Counted from the stretch's first letter, positions 35,497 to 44,767 are shown. The stretch: DNA of 64,000 nt from Anaerolineae bacterium (GCA_019637555.1 JAHBVK010000024.1:24108-88107), one strand, 5' to 3'. A program made the numbers and translations. Notes: a model not told the origin generated them from the letters alone.

Positions 35497-37698
35497 ATGC
35501 CTACCAAGCAACTACGCTGCATCGCGGATGCGCTTAATATCCGCACCAGCCCGCGCGTTCTACCCGACAATAAAACTGGCGATCAGATCAAATTCAACGA
35601 CATCATCACCGTCGATCTCGATTCCCGTACCGAGGCGGATAACGCCGTTTGGCTGCGTCATGATCGCGGCTGGTCACAGGAATTTACGCTCGATAATCAC
35701 GCCGTCTACCTGACCGATGCGCTGACCCCGCGTGAGCGCATGTTCGGCATCAACATCGATCCCAACAACCCCAGAGCAAATGCCCCAGCGGATCGTCTTT
35801 ACGGCACGGGGTGGGTGCGTTTCGTTTTTCATGTGGAAAGCCGCCGCGAACCGCTGGAACGCTCCTTCGCCTTCTATGATCCGGTCATCCGCGCTTACGC
35901 CCAAGCTGGCACGCGAATCGTGCTGATCCTGCTCCAAGATACCTATTGGGGCAATGGTCCGTGGGTTCCCGGCAGCGACGGCGATTGGCTCAAATATGCC
36001 CGTATGTTTGCCGAACGGGCGGGGCAGATCGCGCGGCGCTATCGCGGTTTGGTCAGCACCTACCAGATCTGGAACGAGGGCGATGTTTCAGGCGCACCTA
36101 CCTCGATCTTCCTCGCGCCGGAGAACTACGCCAGCATTTTGCTTGCTTCAGCGCAGGCGATCGCACAAGCTGATCCGGCTGCTGCGGTGATCACTATGGG
36201 GTTGGCATCTGGCACCGACAGCGGCGTGGAGTATATGAAGAAGGTGCGTGCCGCGCTCAATGGGGTGCTGCCTGTCGATGGTATCGCTATTCATCCCTAC
36301 GGGCAGATCGGATCACTGCCGGATTCCGAGCCGTTCCCCAATTTCAGTCGCGGCTTGCTCAAGCGTACCCTGACCAAGTTTGCCGATACCTTCCCCGGCT
36401 ACTCCCTGTGGATCACTGAATTAGGCGTGCCGCGCGTCGATGTCAACGATCAATCGTTATGGGCACCCATCGCTCGCTACATGGATAAAACAATCGACTA
36501 TCTGCGTAGTGCCTTCAACCACGTCCTCACCGCACTGATATGGTTCGCGTGGAGCGACGATATGGATCGCGCGGGCATCGTCAACGTGGAGCAGAAGCCC
36601 AAAGGCGTACTCTACAACGAATACTTCCGCAACGTCCTGCAAGACAATCCCAGCGTCAGCAAGCAAACCACGCCCTTCGATAACACTGTAACGGTAAGTT
36701 ATCTGGATGGCAGCACTGTAGTTGAAAACAGCATTGCCGAACTTGCCAAGTCGATCAGCGGCAACGCTCCCAACATAGGCGCAGTGCTGTTGCGCACCAG
36801 TGTGGGCACGCAGTGGGCGGGGCGCACCGATCCCAAACGCACATTAGCGATCAACGCGCCCGCCGATTTGGGACGTTGGGCGTCGGAGATGGCGCGTGAG
36901 CGAGTGCGGCTCCATGCGTGGCATCAGGTACGCGCTGCCAGCGTTGTTGAAATCACCAACGAGATTTTGCTGATCACTCAGGTTGCGCTCGCTCCCGGTA
37001 TCGGCAGCGTGATCCTTGACCTCGATTCGGGGTTAGGACCACGTACCAGCACCGCGATCCGCAATTTCATGGTGCCGCTGCGCCGTAACTTGCCACAGCC
37101 CTATCACATTGGTCTCAGCTTCGATGGCAAGCCCGAAGCCTTCCAGAACATCACCTTCTCGGAATGGTTTCCCTTCGTCAATAGCTGGTTCCCCCGCGTA
37201 CTGATCCCGCAAACGGGGGCAGCAGCGCAGAATCCGCTGCAATATCTCAACGCGGTGTGCAATTTCCTCAAGCCCTTCCGCAAGCCGATCATCCCGATGT
37301 TGATGTTGGAACCACAGGAAGGTAAGCGTATTCCAGCGGAGCAAGTAAGGCTGTTGGCGCGTACCGCCTTCGAGGTTCACGGCTGTCAGGCGATTTCTTT
37401 CTGGCGCTTGGGCGTGATCACCGCACCGGAATTCGCGGCAATCCGCACCGTCAATCCGCTGCTCATGGCAGGTTACAGCGCGCGTCAACCCTTAGGAACG
37501 CTGACCGTCCGTGTGGCGGCTGGTGTGCGCGTCCGTACTGTGCCCAGCACCACTGGCGACATTCTGGAAGTGCTGCCGCTGAACGCACAGATCATCGCGC
37601 TGGAAAAGCGTATTCTCGGTGGCTTCGAGTGGATTCGCCACGAAAAGGGCTGGTCTGCCTCCCGCAATACTACGACAGGTGAGACGTTCCTATCGTAG
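35497..37698 (+). CDS. Large SH3b-flanked clan-A glycosidase-like protein
   Basis: The protein has 733 residues from the ATG at 35497 (AGGTG 7 nt before). Residues 1-75 are an SH3b domain (LNIRTSPRVLPDNKTGDQIK). Residues 80-390 form a clan-A glycosidase-like barrel with acid/base Glu194 in YQIWNEGD and nucleophile Glu308 in LWITELGVPR, plus IAIHPYG between. Residues 400-660 are a second domain I do not recognise (LILDL-like strands, EWFPFVNSWFPRVLIPQ), perhaps another barrel. A C-terminal SH3b follows (VRVRTVPSTTGDILEVLPLN). There is no signal peptide. It is a larger relative in architecture of the protein at 10304. Confidence 0.78.
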   Translation: MPTKQLRCIADALNIRTSPRVLPDNKTGDQIKFNDIITVDLDSRTEADNAVWLRHDRGWSQEFTLDNHAVYLTDALTPRERMFGINIDPNNPRANAPADRLYGTGWVRFVFHVESRREPLERSFAFYDPVIRAYAQAGTRIVLILLQDTYWGNGPWVPGSDGDWLKYARMFAERAGQIARRYRGLVSTYQIWNEGDVSGAPTSIFLAPENYASILLASAQAIAQADPAAAVITMGLASGTDSGVEYMKKVRAALNGVLPVDGIAIHPYGQIGSLPDSEPFPNFSRGLLKRTLTKFADTFPGYSLWITELGVPRVDVNDQSLWAPIARYMDKTIDYLRSAFNHVLTALIWFAWSDDMDRAGIVNVEQKPKGVLYNEYFRNVLQDNPSVSKQTTPFDNTVTVSYLDGSTVVENSIAELAKSISGNAPNIGAVLLRTSVGTQWAGRTDPKRTLAINAPADLGRWASEMARERVRLHAWHQVRAASVVEITNEILLITQVALAPGIGSVILDLDSGLGPRTSTAIRNFMVPLRRNLPQPYHIGLSFDGKPEAFQNITFSEWFPFVNSWFPRVLIPQTGAAAQNPLQYLNAVCNFLKPFRKPIIPMLMLEPQEGKRIPAEQVRLLARTAFEVHGCQAISFWRLGVITAPEFAAIRTVNPLLMAGYSARQPLGTLTVRVAAGVRVRTVPSTTGDILEVLPLNAQIIALEKRILGGFEWIRHEKGWSASRNTTTGETFLS

Positions 37699-37727
37699 TC
37701 AGTGCCGGAATCGATAGTGAGCATTTT

Positions 37728-37766
37728 GTTTCAGCCCGGAGCTTTTGCGCCGGGTTCAAAGCTCCT
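37728..37766. repeat. Palindromic intergenic repeat, family C
   Basis: TTTCAGCCCGGAGCTTTTGC then GCCGGGTTCAAAGCTCC forms a hairpin (CCCGG/CCGGG arms, GGAGCTTT/AAAGCTCC outer match). It sits between converging genes and may serve as terminator. Confidence 0.65.
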
Positions 37767-38499
37767 ATTTCAGCAGCAGCACCACGCCCGTGATCGCGAG
37801 AAAGACCAGCAGGATCGTCTCAAACGTCTTCATGTCGATCTTCTTATCCAGCTTCGCGCCACCCCACACGCCCACCAGAATGATCGGGATCGTCCACGCC
37901 ACCAGCAGCATGTTCTGCCACGTCAGTGATGCCGCATAGATCGGCAGCTTGATCACATTCATGATCAGATAGAACAGCGCCGATGTACCGACGATTTTCG
38001 CAGGCGTCAGATCCAGAGTCAGCAGATGGATGGTGAACACAGGTCCACCCTGATTTGCCAGCACGGAAGCAAAGCCTGTCAAGCCGCCGAAAGCACTGGT
38101 CTGTGCGGGCGTGGTACCTTTCGGCAAACCCTTACCACCCCTACGTCGCCACAACGCATAGGCGGTGTAAAGCAGGGCGGCTACGCCGAGTACACGTTGC
38201 AATAGCACGGCGTCAATCGCGTTAAAGGCAAACGCACCGAGGATTACGCCGAGGATGGTGGCAGGCAGCACCATGATCAGCGATTTGCGATCCCAACCGT
38301 TCCAGTGAGCAATCACCGCGCAGATATCACCAACGATCAACATTGGCAGCGTCAAACCAACTGCTAATTTGGTGGGGATCAGCAGAGCCAGCAAGGGCGT
38401 TACCAGCGATCCGAGTGCACCGCCGAGTCCACCTTTGGAGAGACCGACGATGAATGCGCAAAATGCGATAATCGAGAAAACGACAAAAAGAGGAGGCAT
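37765..38499 (-). CDS. TauE/SafE-family sulfite exporter-like permease
   Basis: The 244-residue protein has about eight membrane segments arranged as two repeats. The first repeat opens with IIAFCAFIVGLSKGGLGGAL and the second contains GGLTGFASVLANQGGPVFTI, both matching the family pattern (GxxxGxGG; GxxxGxxs..gGP). Members export sulfite, sulfoacetate or other organic anions. Here no sulfur gene is adjacent. I chose the ATG at 38499; a TTG two codons earlier is the alternative. Confidence 0.92.
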   Translation of the reverse strand: MPPLFVVFSIIAFCAFIVGLSKGGLGGALGSLVTPLLALLIPTKLAVGLTLPMLIVGDICAVIAHWNGWDRKSLIMVLPATILGVILGAFAFNAIDAVLLQRVLGVAALLYTAYALWRRRGGKGLPKGTTPAQTSAFGGLTGFASVLANQGGPVFTIHLLTLDLTPAKIVGTSALFYLIMNVIKLPIYAASLTWQNMLLVAWTIPIILVGVWGGAKLDKKIDMKTFETILLVFLAITGVVLLLK

Positions 38500-38589
38500 G
38501 ATCAACCATCAACTTTCGGATCACTAAGGAGGCATAAGTTCAACTTAGGGAAGGCTTATGATTATGCCACTTTCGCGCCGATGTACCAG

Positions 38590-39336
38590 CTACACCGATC
38601 TAGGTTGATTTGTCTCCATACGTAGCCGCCATGCACGCCGCCTCGCTTGCCAGCGCATCAGTAGTTCGACTCCCGTGATGGTTAACGCCAACCACGCCAA
38701 GCCGCCGAGATAGCCACCAAGCACGTCGCTCAAAAAGTGGACGCCTAGATAAATGCGCGTGAAACCGACCATCAAAATGATCGCCAGCGCCGCCAGCATA
38801 ATCGCGGCACGGGCAAGAATCGAATTGGTAACGCGCAGCAGCAAATAGGCGATCAAGCCATAGAACACCACCGATAGAAAGGAATGCCCGCTGGGAAAAC
38901 TAAAATTGTTGATCACTTGAATCGGGTCGCTGAACACAGGTCGCTGCCGACTAACCACCAGTTTGATCAGCGGCACTATCACTTCTGCGCCACCAACAGC
39001 AAGCCCCAGCAGCAGCAGATCGCGCCAGCGACGACGCAGCACCAATGCCAGCGCTAACACGAGCGACACTACCACTACCAGCTCATTACCTGCCATCGTC
39101 AGGATCAGCATGAACTGCGCGGTAGAAGGGGTGACACTGGCATGTACAAAATCAGCTATCGACTGATCGATCTGCACGATAGCATCTTGTTCCATCACAT
39201 CTTCAGCAATCGAATAAAATGCCCAACTGCCGATCAGCAAGATAGCGATACCAACCAGCAGATACATACTGAGTAAACCGGCTGGCTGAATTGGATCAGC
39301 GGGCGTCGAATCGGGCGTCGGGGTTTCCATCATCAT
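38590..39336 (-). CDS. PAP2-family membrane phosphatase
   Basis: This 248-residue protein has six membrane segments. All three catalytic motifs are intact: KLVVSRQRP (125-133), PSGH (148-151) and RIYLGVHFLSD (194-204). Members dephosphorylate phosphatidic acid, PGP or undecaprenyl diphosphate at the outer membrane leaflet. With murG and murC in the region, recycling of undecaprenyl carrier is a fair guess. The start has three tandem ATGs at 39336-39328. Confidence 0.93.
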   Translation of the reverse strand: MMMETPTPDSTPADPIQPAGLLSMYLLVGIAILLIGSWAFYSIAEDVMEQDAIVQIDQSIADFVHASVTPSTAQFMLILTMAGNELVVVVSLVLALALVLRRRWRDLLLLGLAVGGAEVIVPLIKLVVSRQRPVFSDPIQVINNFSFPSGHSFLSVVFYGLIAYLLLRVTNSILARAAIMLAALAIILMVGFTRIYLGVHFLSDVLGGYLGGLAWLALTITGVELLMRWQARRRAWRLRMETNQPRSV

Positions 39337-39588
39337 GCGCTCACATCAAATCTAGTTTTAGCGTCCATTTCGGTACTACTGCTGATTATCGTAAAACTGC
39401 CTCGGTAATGTCGATTTTTAACCGGATTCTCGACAAAACGTGCAAAGATACCGTTTCCCGGATGACACACCCTCCACAAATTTGGGGGAATTGGCAGAGC
39501 GTCATCTCTCCGTACTGGACATAAGTGCACAGCGGGCAATACAATACGTGCAAATCAATCGGAGTACGAGCAAGATCGTCAGGACATT

Positions 39589-40659
39589 ATGCGCCCGCAA
39601 CGTTTCACCATGTTCATCATCGCCCTTTCGCTGCTGCTCGCCAGCACGTTACTCGCTGTGCCTGTTGGGGCGCAGGGTGCGAAGCTGGTGGGTTATGCGC
39701 TTACACCTGCTGAGACGGTGACTGATGGCGATCCGGCAGGCGCTGCTCTGGCGTCGAACGGCACAATCAACGGTTTGTCGATGCCCTTCTCTAGCCAGCC
39801 TTTCGGCGCGATCATTGGTTTGCTGCCCGGTAGCTACGCAGGCTACTTCGAGGCATTGACCAGTGCCACCTTCGAGCGCCCCGATCAAAGTGCCGATTTC
39901 CTTCTACGTATCTACACGCTGGAAATCGACTTCCGGCGTGCCGATGGCGGTTCAGGTGCAGCATCGCCCGTTGCGTGGATCACGCTGACCGATCCGCGCA
40001 AACTGTTGGGTGACATTGCTAGGGGTGGCGAGCGCACGCGTCCAATCACTGGCGCCGATGTAACGCCGTGCGCCTTCACCCGCATAGCGGATGGTTCCTA
40101 CTGGATCGCGGATGCGAAGAACGGGACTCTGCTGCACTTCGACAACAAAGGCAAGTTGCTTACTGCACCAGTCACGCTTTCCGGCGGTGCGATTATGGGC
40201 TTGAGCAGTCTAGCAGATGGAACGCTGGTCGTGGCGCAAGGTGGCGGCGGCGCTGCTACCTTCAGTACAGTGTCCGCAGATGGTTCGATAGTGGGTTCTA
40301 ATAGCTACCCGCTGGATTCAGGCAGCAGTAGCATTGACGGGTTCACTGTGCTGAGCAACGGGCAGGCATTCGTCATCGAGAATGACGGTCAGGATAATGG
40401 CGGCAGTAAACGCGTCTACCGCATCGACATCAACAATCCCGCCTCTAAGGCGCTGGTGATTGACCTCAATGGGATTGACGACTCGGATGGGTTGAGTGGC
40501 TTGGGCAATCCCTTCCGTTTCCCCTACGCGCAAATTGGCGGCATTGCCCTTGATGGTAACGATCTGGTGCTGGTCAACAACAATCGCGTGCCTTTCAGTC
40601 AGGTGCGCCAGCCCGGTTCGGCTGATCCGACAGAATTCATCAAGGTTCGCATTGGCTGA
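39589..40659 (+). CDS. Secreted phytase-like/esterase-like beta-propeller protein
   Basis: The 356-residue protein has a signal peptide (FTMFIIALSLLLASTLLAVP, cleavage after GAQG). The mature part matches the phytase-like/esterase-like family: FGAIIGLLPGSYAGYFEALT, GADVTPCAFTRIADGSYWIA, IENDGQDNGGSKRVYRIDIN and GGIALDGNDLVLVNNNRVPF. It is probably an extracellular or periplasmic phosphoesterase-like propeller. The enzymatic activity of the family is poorly defined. The gene is followed by a terminator. Confidence 0.82.
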   Translation: MRPQRFTMFIIALSLLLASTLLAVPVGAQGAKLVGYALTPAETVTDGDPAGAALASNGTINGLSMPFSSQPFGAIIGLLPGSYAGYFEALTSATFERPDQSADFLLRIYTLEIDFRRADGGSGAASPVAWITLTDPRKLLGDIARGGERTRPITGADVTPCAFTRIADGSYWIADAKNGTLLHFDNKGKLLTAPVTLSGGAIMGLSSLADGTLVVAQGGGGAATFSTVSADGSIVGSNSYPLDSGSSSIDGFTVLSNGQAFVIENDGQDNGGSKRVYRIDINNPASKALVIDLNGIDDSDGLSGLGNPFRFPYAQIGGIALDGNDLVLVNNNRVPFSQVRQPGSADPTEFIKVRIG

Positions 40660-40692
40660 TGCTGATCGCGCTAGGCGTTCCAGAAACCACAG

Positions 40693-40716
40693 ACAAGCCC
40701 GTTTTGACGGGCTTGT
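40693..40716 (+). terminator. Intrinsic terminator
   Basis: ACAAGCCCGT (40693-40702), loop TTTG, ACGGGCTTGT (40707-40716), then TGTTCTCT. A perfect 10-bp stem lies 34 bp after the stop of the phytase-like gene. Confidence 0.85.
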
Positions 40717-40873
40717 TGTTCTCTAATCATCTGTACCCTTAGTGCAAGCGTAATCAATGTCTGTAATCGATCACGGATTACCGTTCCTTTACTATTTGTC
40801 TTGCGCTACACTTATCCTCCAGACAAATCACATTGCCCGCCTCACGCGATCAACTTAGTAAGGAACCTCCACC

Positions 40874-41980
40874 GTGACCAACATCAGTGCCAGCACACGC
40901 TTCGACAAGCTGCTTTCCGAACTTTCCTCGCGGCGGCAGCGCGTGTATGACTACTTATTTGCCAGCGAATATGCTCAGAAATTCGCGCCGCAGCATCTGC
41001 ACGACGCGGCATTTAGCTATCTGAAAATGGGCGGCAAGTCTTTGCGTCCTGCGGTGCTGCTGTTAAGCTGCGCTGCTGTTGGTGGCAAGGAAGAAACAGC
41101 GATCCCCGCAGCGGCTGGCATCGAGGTCTATCACACGTGGACGCTGGTGCATGACGACATAATTGACCGCGATGATCGGCGGCGCGGTGCTCCTACGGTT
41201 CACGTCGAGTTCGCTCAACGTGGCGCACAGGCTTTCGGGCTGCAAGGCGGCGAAGCCGAACATTACGGACACGTCATCGGTATTCTAGCGGGCGATGTGC
41301 AGCAGTCATGGTCTTACATGTTGTTCCACGAATTACACACCAAACACGGTATCGATCCGGCGCTGGTGCTGAAACTGGTAGGCGAATTGGCGACCAATGT
41401 ACAGCTTACGCTGGTCGAAGGCGAGTTGCTTGATGTTCAGTACGCCAAGCGGGAAGTAGTTGCGCTTTCCGAAGGATTAGTGGTTGAGATGCTGCGCAAA
41501 AAGACGGGCATCCTCTATGAATTCGCCGGACGTGCGGGTGCAACGATTGGTCTGCATGACGCCAGCATGAAAGATCCCAAGATCGGCTACGTGGGCGAAT
41601 TTTGCAGCCGCTGCGGGACGGCGTTCCAGTTGCAGGATGACATCCTTGGGGTGATCGGCAGCGAAGCAAAGACAGGCAAGCCCGTCGGCGCGGACATCCG
41701 CGAAGGAAAGAAAACGCTGATCGTCTATCACGCGCTGCTCAACGCCAATGAAGCGCAGAAGCGCGAACTGCTCTCGATCATCGGTAACGTCAACGCCACG
41801 TCGGATCAAGTCGCCCGCGCCACCGATCTGCTGCGCGAATTGGGTGGCATTGAGTACACTCAGCAAATCGCCACGCGCATGGTCGATGAGGGCTTGCAAC
41901 TGCTCGGTTTGCTGCCTGCTTCTCCCTACCGCGATCTGCTGCAAGATTGGGCGGAATACCTGATCGACAGACCGCTGTAA
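40874..41980 (+). CDS. Polyprenyl (geranylgeranyl/farnesyl) diphosphate synthase
   Basis: The 368-residue trans-prenyltransferase condenses isopentenyl diphosphate units onto an allylic starter. The first Asp-rich motif is VHDDIIDRDDRRRG (DDIID at 94-98) and the second is LQDDILG near 253-259, with GKKTLIVYHALL after it. KMGGKSLRPAVLLL near residue 51 is the usual substrate site. The start is the GTG at 40874 (AAGGA upstream). Product length cannot be read safely. The nearby glycerol-1-phosphate-dehydrogenase-like gene makes a lipid role worth noting. Confidence 0.93.
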   Translation: MTNISASTRFDKLLSELSSRRQRVYDYLFASEYAQKFAPQHLHDAAFSYLKMGGKSLRPAVLLLSCAAVGGKEETAIPAAAGIEVYHTWTLVHDDIIDRDDRRRGAPTVHVEFAQRGAQAFGLQGGEAEHYGHVIGILAGDVQQSWSYMLFHELHTKHGIDPALVLKLVGELATNVQLTLVEGELLDVQYAKREVVALSEGLVVEMLRKKTGILYEFAGRAGATIGLHDASMKDPKIGYVGEFCSRCGTAFQLQDDILGVIGSEAKTGKPVGADIREGKKTLIVYHALLNANEAQKRELLSIIGNVNATSDQVARATDLLRELGGIEYTQQIATRMVDEGLQLLGLLPASPYRDLLQDWAEYLIDRPL

Positions 41981-42464
41981 ACCAGATCAGACGACGCTAT
42001 TTAGGCGGTAGCAGAAATTCCGGTTGCTGCTGCCGCCTATTTGAGACCATCCTCGCAGAGACAACACGCCCTGATCATCGGATCAAAAACGTAGCTGCCG
42101 CTGTGCACCCGCCTGCTCATATACATAACGTGGCAAGATGCTACTGGCGAAATCAGTAGTTCCACTGTTGAGTTTGAGGCAACAAGAGCCATTATCTAGC
42201 GTAAATAGTGATAGAACCACGAATTGGAATTGCAGCCTAAAGGCAGAATTTCAATCGTGGTCGCGTCAATAGCTTAGCTGTCGCTCCAACAGGCGATGAT
42301 CGTGGTATCAAGTAGATCGCTCGGTTTGATCTCGCTAGGCAATTCTGCAAGGCACACTACCGATCAAAGCAAATGCAGTATGAGCCTAGAATTTTTAGAT
42401 CAAATTGATCACCCTACCGCTACAATCTGACCAAGAGCGCAACATTATCCAAATGGAGGACTCA
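41981..42464. other. Long intergenic region with an imperfect hairpin element
   Basis: 484 bp lie between the prenyl synthase and Dps genes without credible coding frames. The one structured part is 42216-42262: ACCACGAATTGGAATT and AATTTCAATCGTGGT are imperfect inverted arms around GCC-TAAA-GGC. No second copy was seen in the window. The promoter of dps should lie in the AT-rich 42370-42450. Confidence 0.4.
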
Positions 42465-42962
42465 ATGGCTACTAGAACCAAAAATCAAGTCAAGACCCGT
42501 CACACACTGCCGCAGAAGACGCGCACGCAAATGACGGATCTGCTCAATACTACGCTGGCTTCAGTCTTTGATCTGCAAAGCCAGACCAAGCAAGCGCATT
42601 GGAACGTCAAAGGCGACGATTTTTACCAATTGCACAAGTTATTCGATGAACTTGCCGAGATCGTCGAAGATTACGTAGATACCGTAGCGGAACGAATCAC
42701 TGCGCTCGGCGGTTTGGCGTGTGGCACGGTACGCATGGCAGCAAGTGGCTCCATGCTCGCTGAATATCCGACGGAAGTGTTGGACAGCATGAAGCATGTC
42801 GAACTGCTGGCGGATCGCTATGCAGCGTTCGGTACACACGCTCGTGAGAGCATCGATACCGCTGATAAAGCGGGCGATCAGGCGACTGCCGATGTCTACA
42901 CCGAGATCACGCGCGGCATCGATAAGGCGTTGTACTTCCTCGAAGCACATCTACAGGCGTAA
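42465..42962 (+). CDS. dps: Dps family DNA-protecting ferritin-like protein
   Basis: The 165-residue protein starts at the ATG 42465, with GGAGGA 4 nt before it. The inter-subunit ferroxidase motif is complete: SQTKQAHWNVKGDDFYQLHK with His45, then LFDELAEIVEDYVDTVAERI. The N-terminal 20 residues are Lys/Arg/Thr-rich, as in Dps forms that bind DNA. The protein forms a dodecamer that oxidises Fe(II) with H2O2 and shields DNA in starvation. The length is normal. A strong terminator follows. Confidence 0.95.
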   Translation: MATRTKNQVKTRHTLPQKTRTQMTDLLNTTLASVFDLQSQTKQAHWNVKGDDFYQLHKLFDELAEIVEDYVDTVAERITALGGLACGTVRMAASGSMLAEYPTEVLDSMKHVELLADRYAAFGTHARESIDTADKAGDQATADVYTEITRGIDKALYFLEAHLQA

Positions 42963-42988
42963 TCTGCTCATCTGACGAGCACACCATA

Positions 42989-43027
42989 AGCCGGAGACTG
43001 GCGGCATTCCTCTGCCGGTCTCTGGCT
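42989..43027 (+). terminator. Hairpin terminator after dps
   Basis: AGCCGGAGACTGGC (42989-43002) pairs with GCCGGTCTCTGGCT (43014-43027), 14 bp with two G-T wobbles. It lies 26 bp after the dps stop; the T-run is poor. Confidence 0.7.
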
Positions 43028-43118
43028 GTCACAGATTCCTTCTCAATTCTCCCTTGTCAGCCTGCTCGAACTCGTCTATAATCCGCTCCACTTCAGTTAC
43101 CAACCACATACTGATTGC

Positions 43119-43192
43119 GGGTCGTTAGCTCAGTTGGTTAGAGCGCGTCGTTGACATCGACGAGGTCAGAAGTTCGAGTCTTCTACGACCCA
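43119..43192 (+). tRNA. tRNA-Val (anticodon GAC)
   Basis: A full cloverleaf is seen: acceptor GGGTCGT/ACGACCC, D arm GCTC-AGTTGGTTA-GAGC, anticodon stem CGTCG/CGACG with loop TTGACAT (anticodon GAC, decoding GUC/GUU), variable loop AGGTC, and T arm AGAAG-TTCGAGT-CTTCT. Discriminator A is at 43192. The CCA is not encoded (CT follows). There are no introns, and no other tRNA is adjacent. Confidence 0.97.
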
Positions 43193-43283
43193 CTTTTTAT
43201 TTCCTCGCATCCCGTTTACACTTTTCCGCGTAAGAATCTGCTACTATACCTACTGTATCGCGTCGCCGTTTGGGAGACACGTT

Positions 43284-44291
43284 ATGAATAATGTCTGGCC
43301 CCTGCCACGCATCGTTTTTCAAGACCTTGCCTCCGTTCAGGAAACCCGTCCCACCGCGTTGATCACCGAAGCAACAGCATGGGGGCGCGTAGACTCCATG
43401 CTCAAGCTGCCTGTTGTTGTTCAGGCAGAGCCAACCCGCCAGGATCGCGAATTCGTGGAAGAACTCGCCCGTAGCTTGCCTTCCGCCTCCGAAGTGATCT
43501 ACGTGGTGGGTGATGGCTTGCTTTGCGATGTAGGGCGGTTTGTCTCTTTCGCCAGTCGGAAGCCGCTGGTGATTGTACCTACTGCCCTAGCCACCGATGA
43601 GCCGTTCGTCGCCACCAGCACTCTCACCAGCGGGGATCGCACTGCGGAACTACCAACGGGCGCAGCGAACGAAGTGATCATTGATTTCGATGTTATCCGC
43701 GCTGCTTCACCGGCTCTCCGCGCCGCTGCCATAGTGGATGTGCTTTCGATCTTTACCGGACTGATGGATTGGACGTATGCACAAGACATGGGGCATGAGG
43801 ATGGCGCGAAACTGCTGCCTTGGGTTGCTGGCGTCGCCGCGCAGATTGCCGGACATGCGCTGAAGATCGCACCGGCGTTAGGTACAGGCGATTCAGATGC
43901 ACTGCGCGATCTGGTGATCCTGCTTTGCCTCACCGTTCAGATCGATAATCAGCTTGGTCATCGACGCCTGTCACAGGGTTCGGAGCATATTTTCGCCAAC
44001 GCCCTGCTGCTTAACGACACCGTAGTTGATGTCAGCCACGCCGAGCGCGTGGCAGCGGGAATCCTGCTGGCGACCGCGCTGCACGGCAAGGATGTCAGCG
44101 GCTTACGTGGCGCGATGGAAGCGGCAGGCGTTCGCGTGGGGCAAGTGAAGCCCAACGATGTGCGCGAAACTTTCCTCGAACTGCCCGAATATGCGCGCAG
44201 CACTAAAGCGCCGTACACGCTGCTAAACGATCTACAGAACAACTCGGCACAGTTGATCGAAGCGTTGACGAGAAGCACACTGCTTGATTGA
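43284..44291 (+). CDS. Glycerol-1-phosphate dehydrogenase-like / Fe-ADH fold protein
   Basis: The 335-residue protein has the fold of the G1PDH, AraM and dehydroquinate-synthase group. The NAD-binding stretch reads VIYVVGDGLLCDVGRFVSFA (the family has GGGxxxDxaK) and then PLVIVPTALATDEPFVATST. Likely metal ligands are the Asp in AAIVDVLSIFTGLMDW, the His in SQGSEHIFANALLL and the His in SHAERVAAGILLATALHGKD. Family members reduce DHAP to glycerol-1-phosphate, but this protein is divergent in the nucleotide loop, so activity is uncertain. The start ATG has GGGAG 8 nt upstream. Confidence 0.8.
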   Translation: MNNVWPLPRIVFQDLASVQETRPTALITEATAWGRVDSMLKLPVVVQAEPTRQDREFVEELARSLPSASEVIYVVGDGLLCDVGRFVSFASRKPLVIVPTALATDEPFVATSTLTSGDRTAELPTGAANEVIIDFDVIRAASPALRAAAIVDVLSIFTGLMDWTYAQDMGHEDGAKLLPWVAGVAAQIAGHALKIAPALGTGDSDALRDLVILLCLTVQIDNQLGHRRLSQGSEHIFANALLLNDTVVDVSHAERVAAGILLATALHGKDVSGLRGAMEAAGVRVGQVKPNDVRETFLELPEYARSTKAPYTLLNDLQNNSAQLIEALTRSTLLD

Positions 44292-44318
44292 GATTTCCAC
44301 TGCTTAAAACTTCAAACG

Positions 44319-44342
44319 AAAAGGGTGCGAATGCACCCTTTT
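44319..44342. terminator. Bidirectional intrinsic terminator
   Basis: AAAAGGGTGC (44319-44328), loop GAAT, GCACCCTTTT (44333-44342), then T. The A-run and T-run on either side make it active in both directions, between converging genes. Confidence 0.9.
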
Positions 44343-44360
44343 TGTGTTGCGTCGTTCTGC

Positions 44361-44669
44361 TTATTCGCGCAAGCGTGAGTCGCTGCGCAACTGCTGACCC
44401 ATTTGATACTCCACGTCCGCAATTGCTTGGCGTTCCGCCAGACTCTTGTACCATTCACGGCGCTGGATGCGCTTCTGCTGTTCCTCCAGTCCTAGGTCAG
44501 CGATGCTGGCTAGAAAAGCTTGTTCCTCGTCAATAGCTGGAGAAGGAGCGAACTCAGTGCTGTGCATAGTTGGTGCTGCAATGCGCGTACTGTTCCTGGT
44601 CCCTGCGAATACTCGCCCAATACCAAAGATCGAGAGCAGAGACTTGAGCATACTTGCTGAGGTTGCCAT
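44361..44669 (-). CDS. Small hypothetical protein
   Basis: The 102-residue protein is not recognised. The N-terminal 20 residues are mildly hydrophobic (SASMLKSLLSIFGIGRVFAG). The rest is polar and helical, with Glu/Gln/Arg-rich LGLEEQQKRIQRREWYKSLA and a coiled-coil tendency. The start at 44669 has AGGAT 8 nt upstream on the minus strand. It ends close to a bidirectional terminator, as a real gene would. The DUF2917-like gene lies upstream on the same strand. Confidence 0.6.
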   Translation of the reverse strand: MATSASMLKSLLSIFGIGRVFAGTRNSTRIAAPTMHSTEFAPSPAIDEEQAFLASIADLGLEEQQKRIQRREWYKSLAERQAIADVEYQMGQQLRSDSRLRE

Positions 44670-44767
44670 TGTCTTATCCTCCGTGGTACTCGCTGAGTGC
44701 TAACTACTGTTATGAGCTGTTGGAGTTTGAAGCAGTTCCTTGAAGGTGTTCTGCTTAGTGCTGCACG

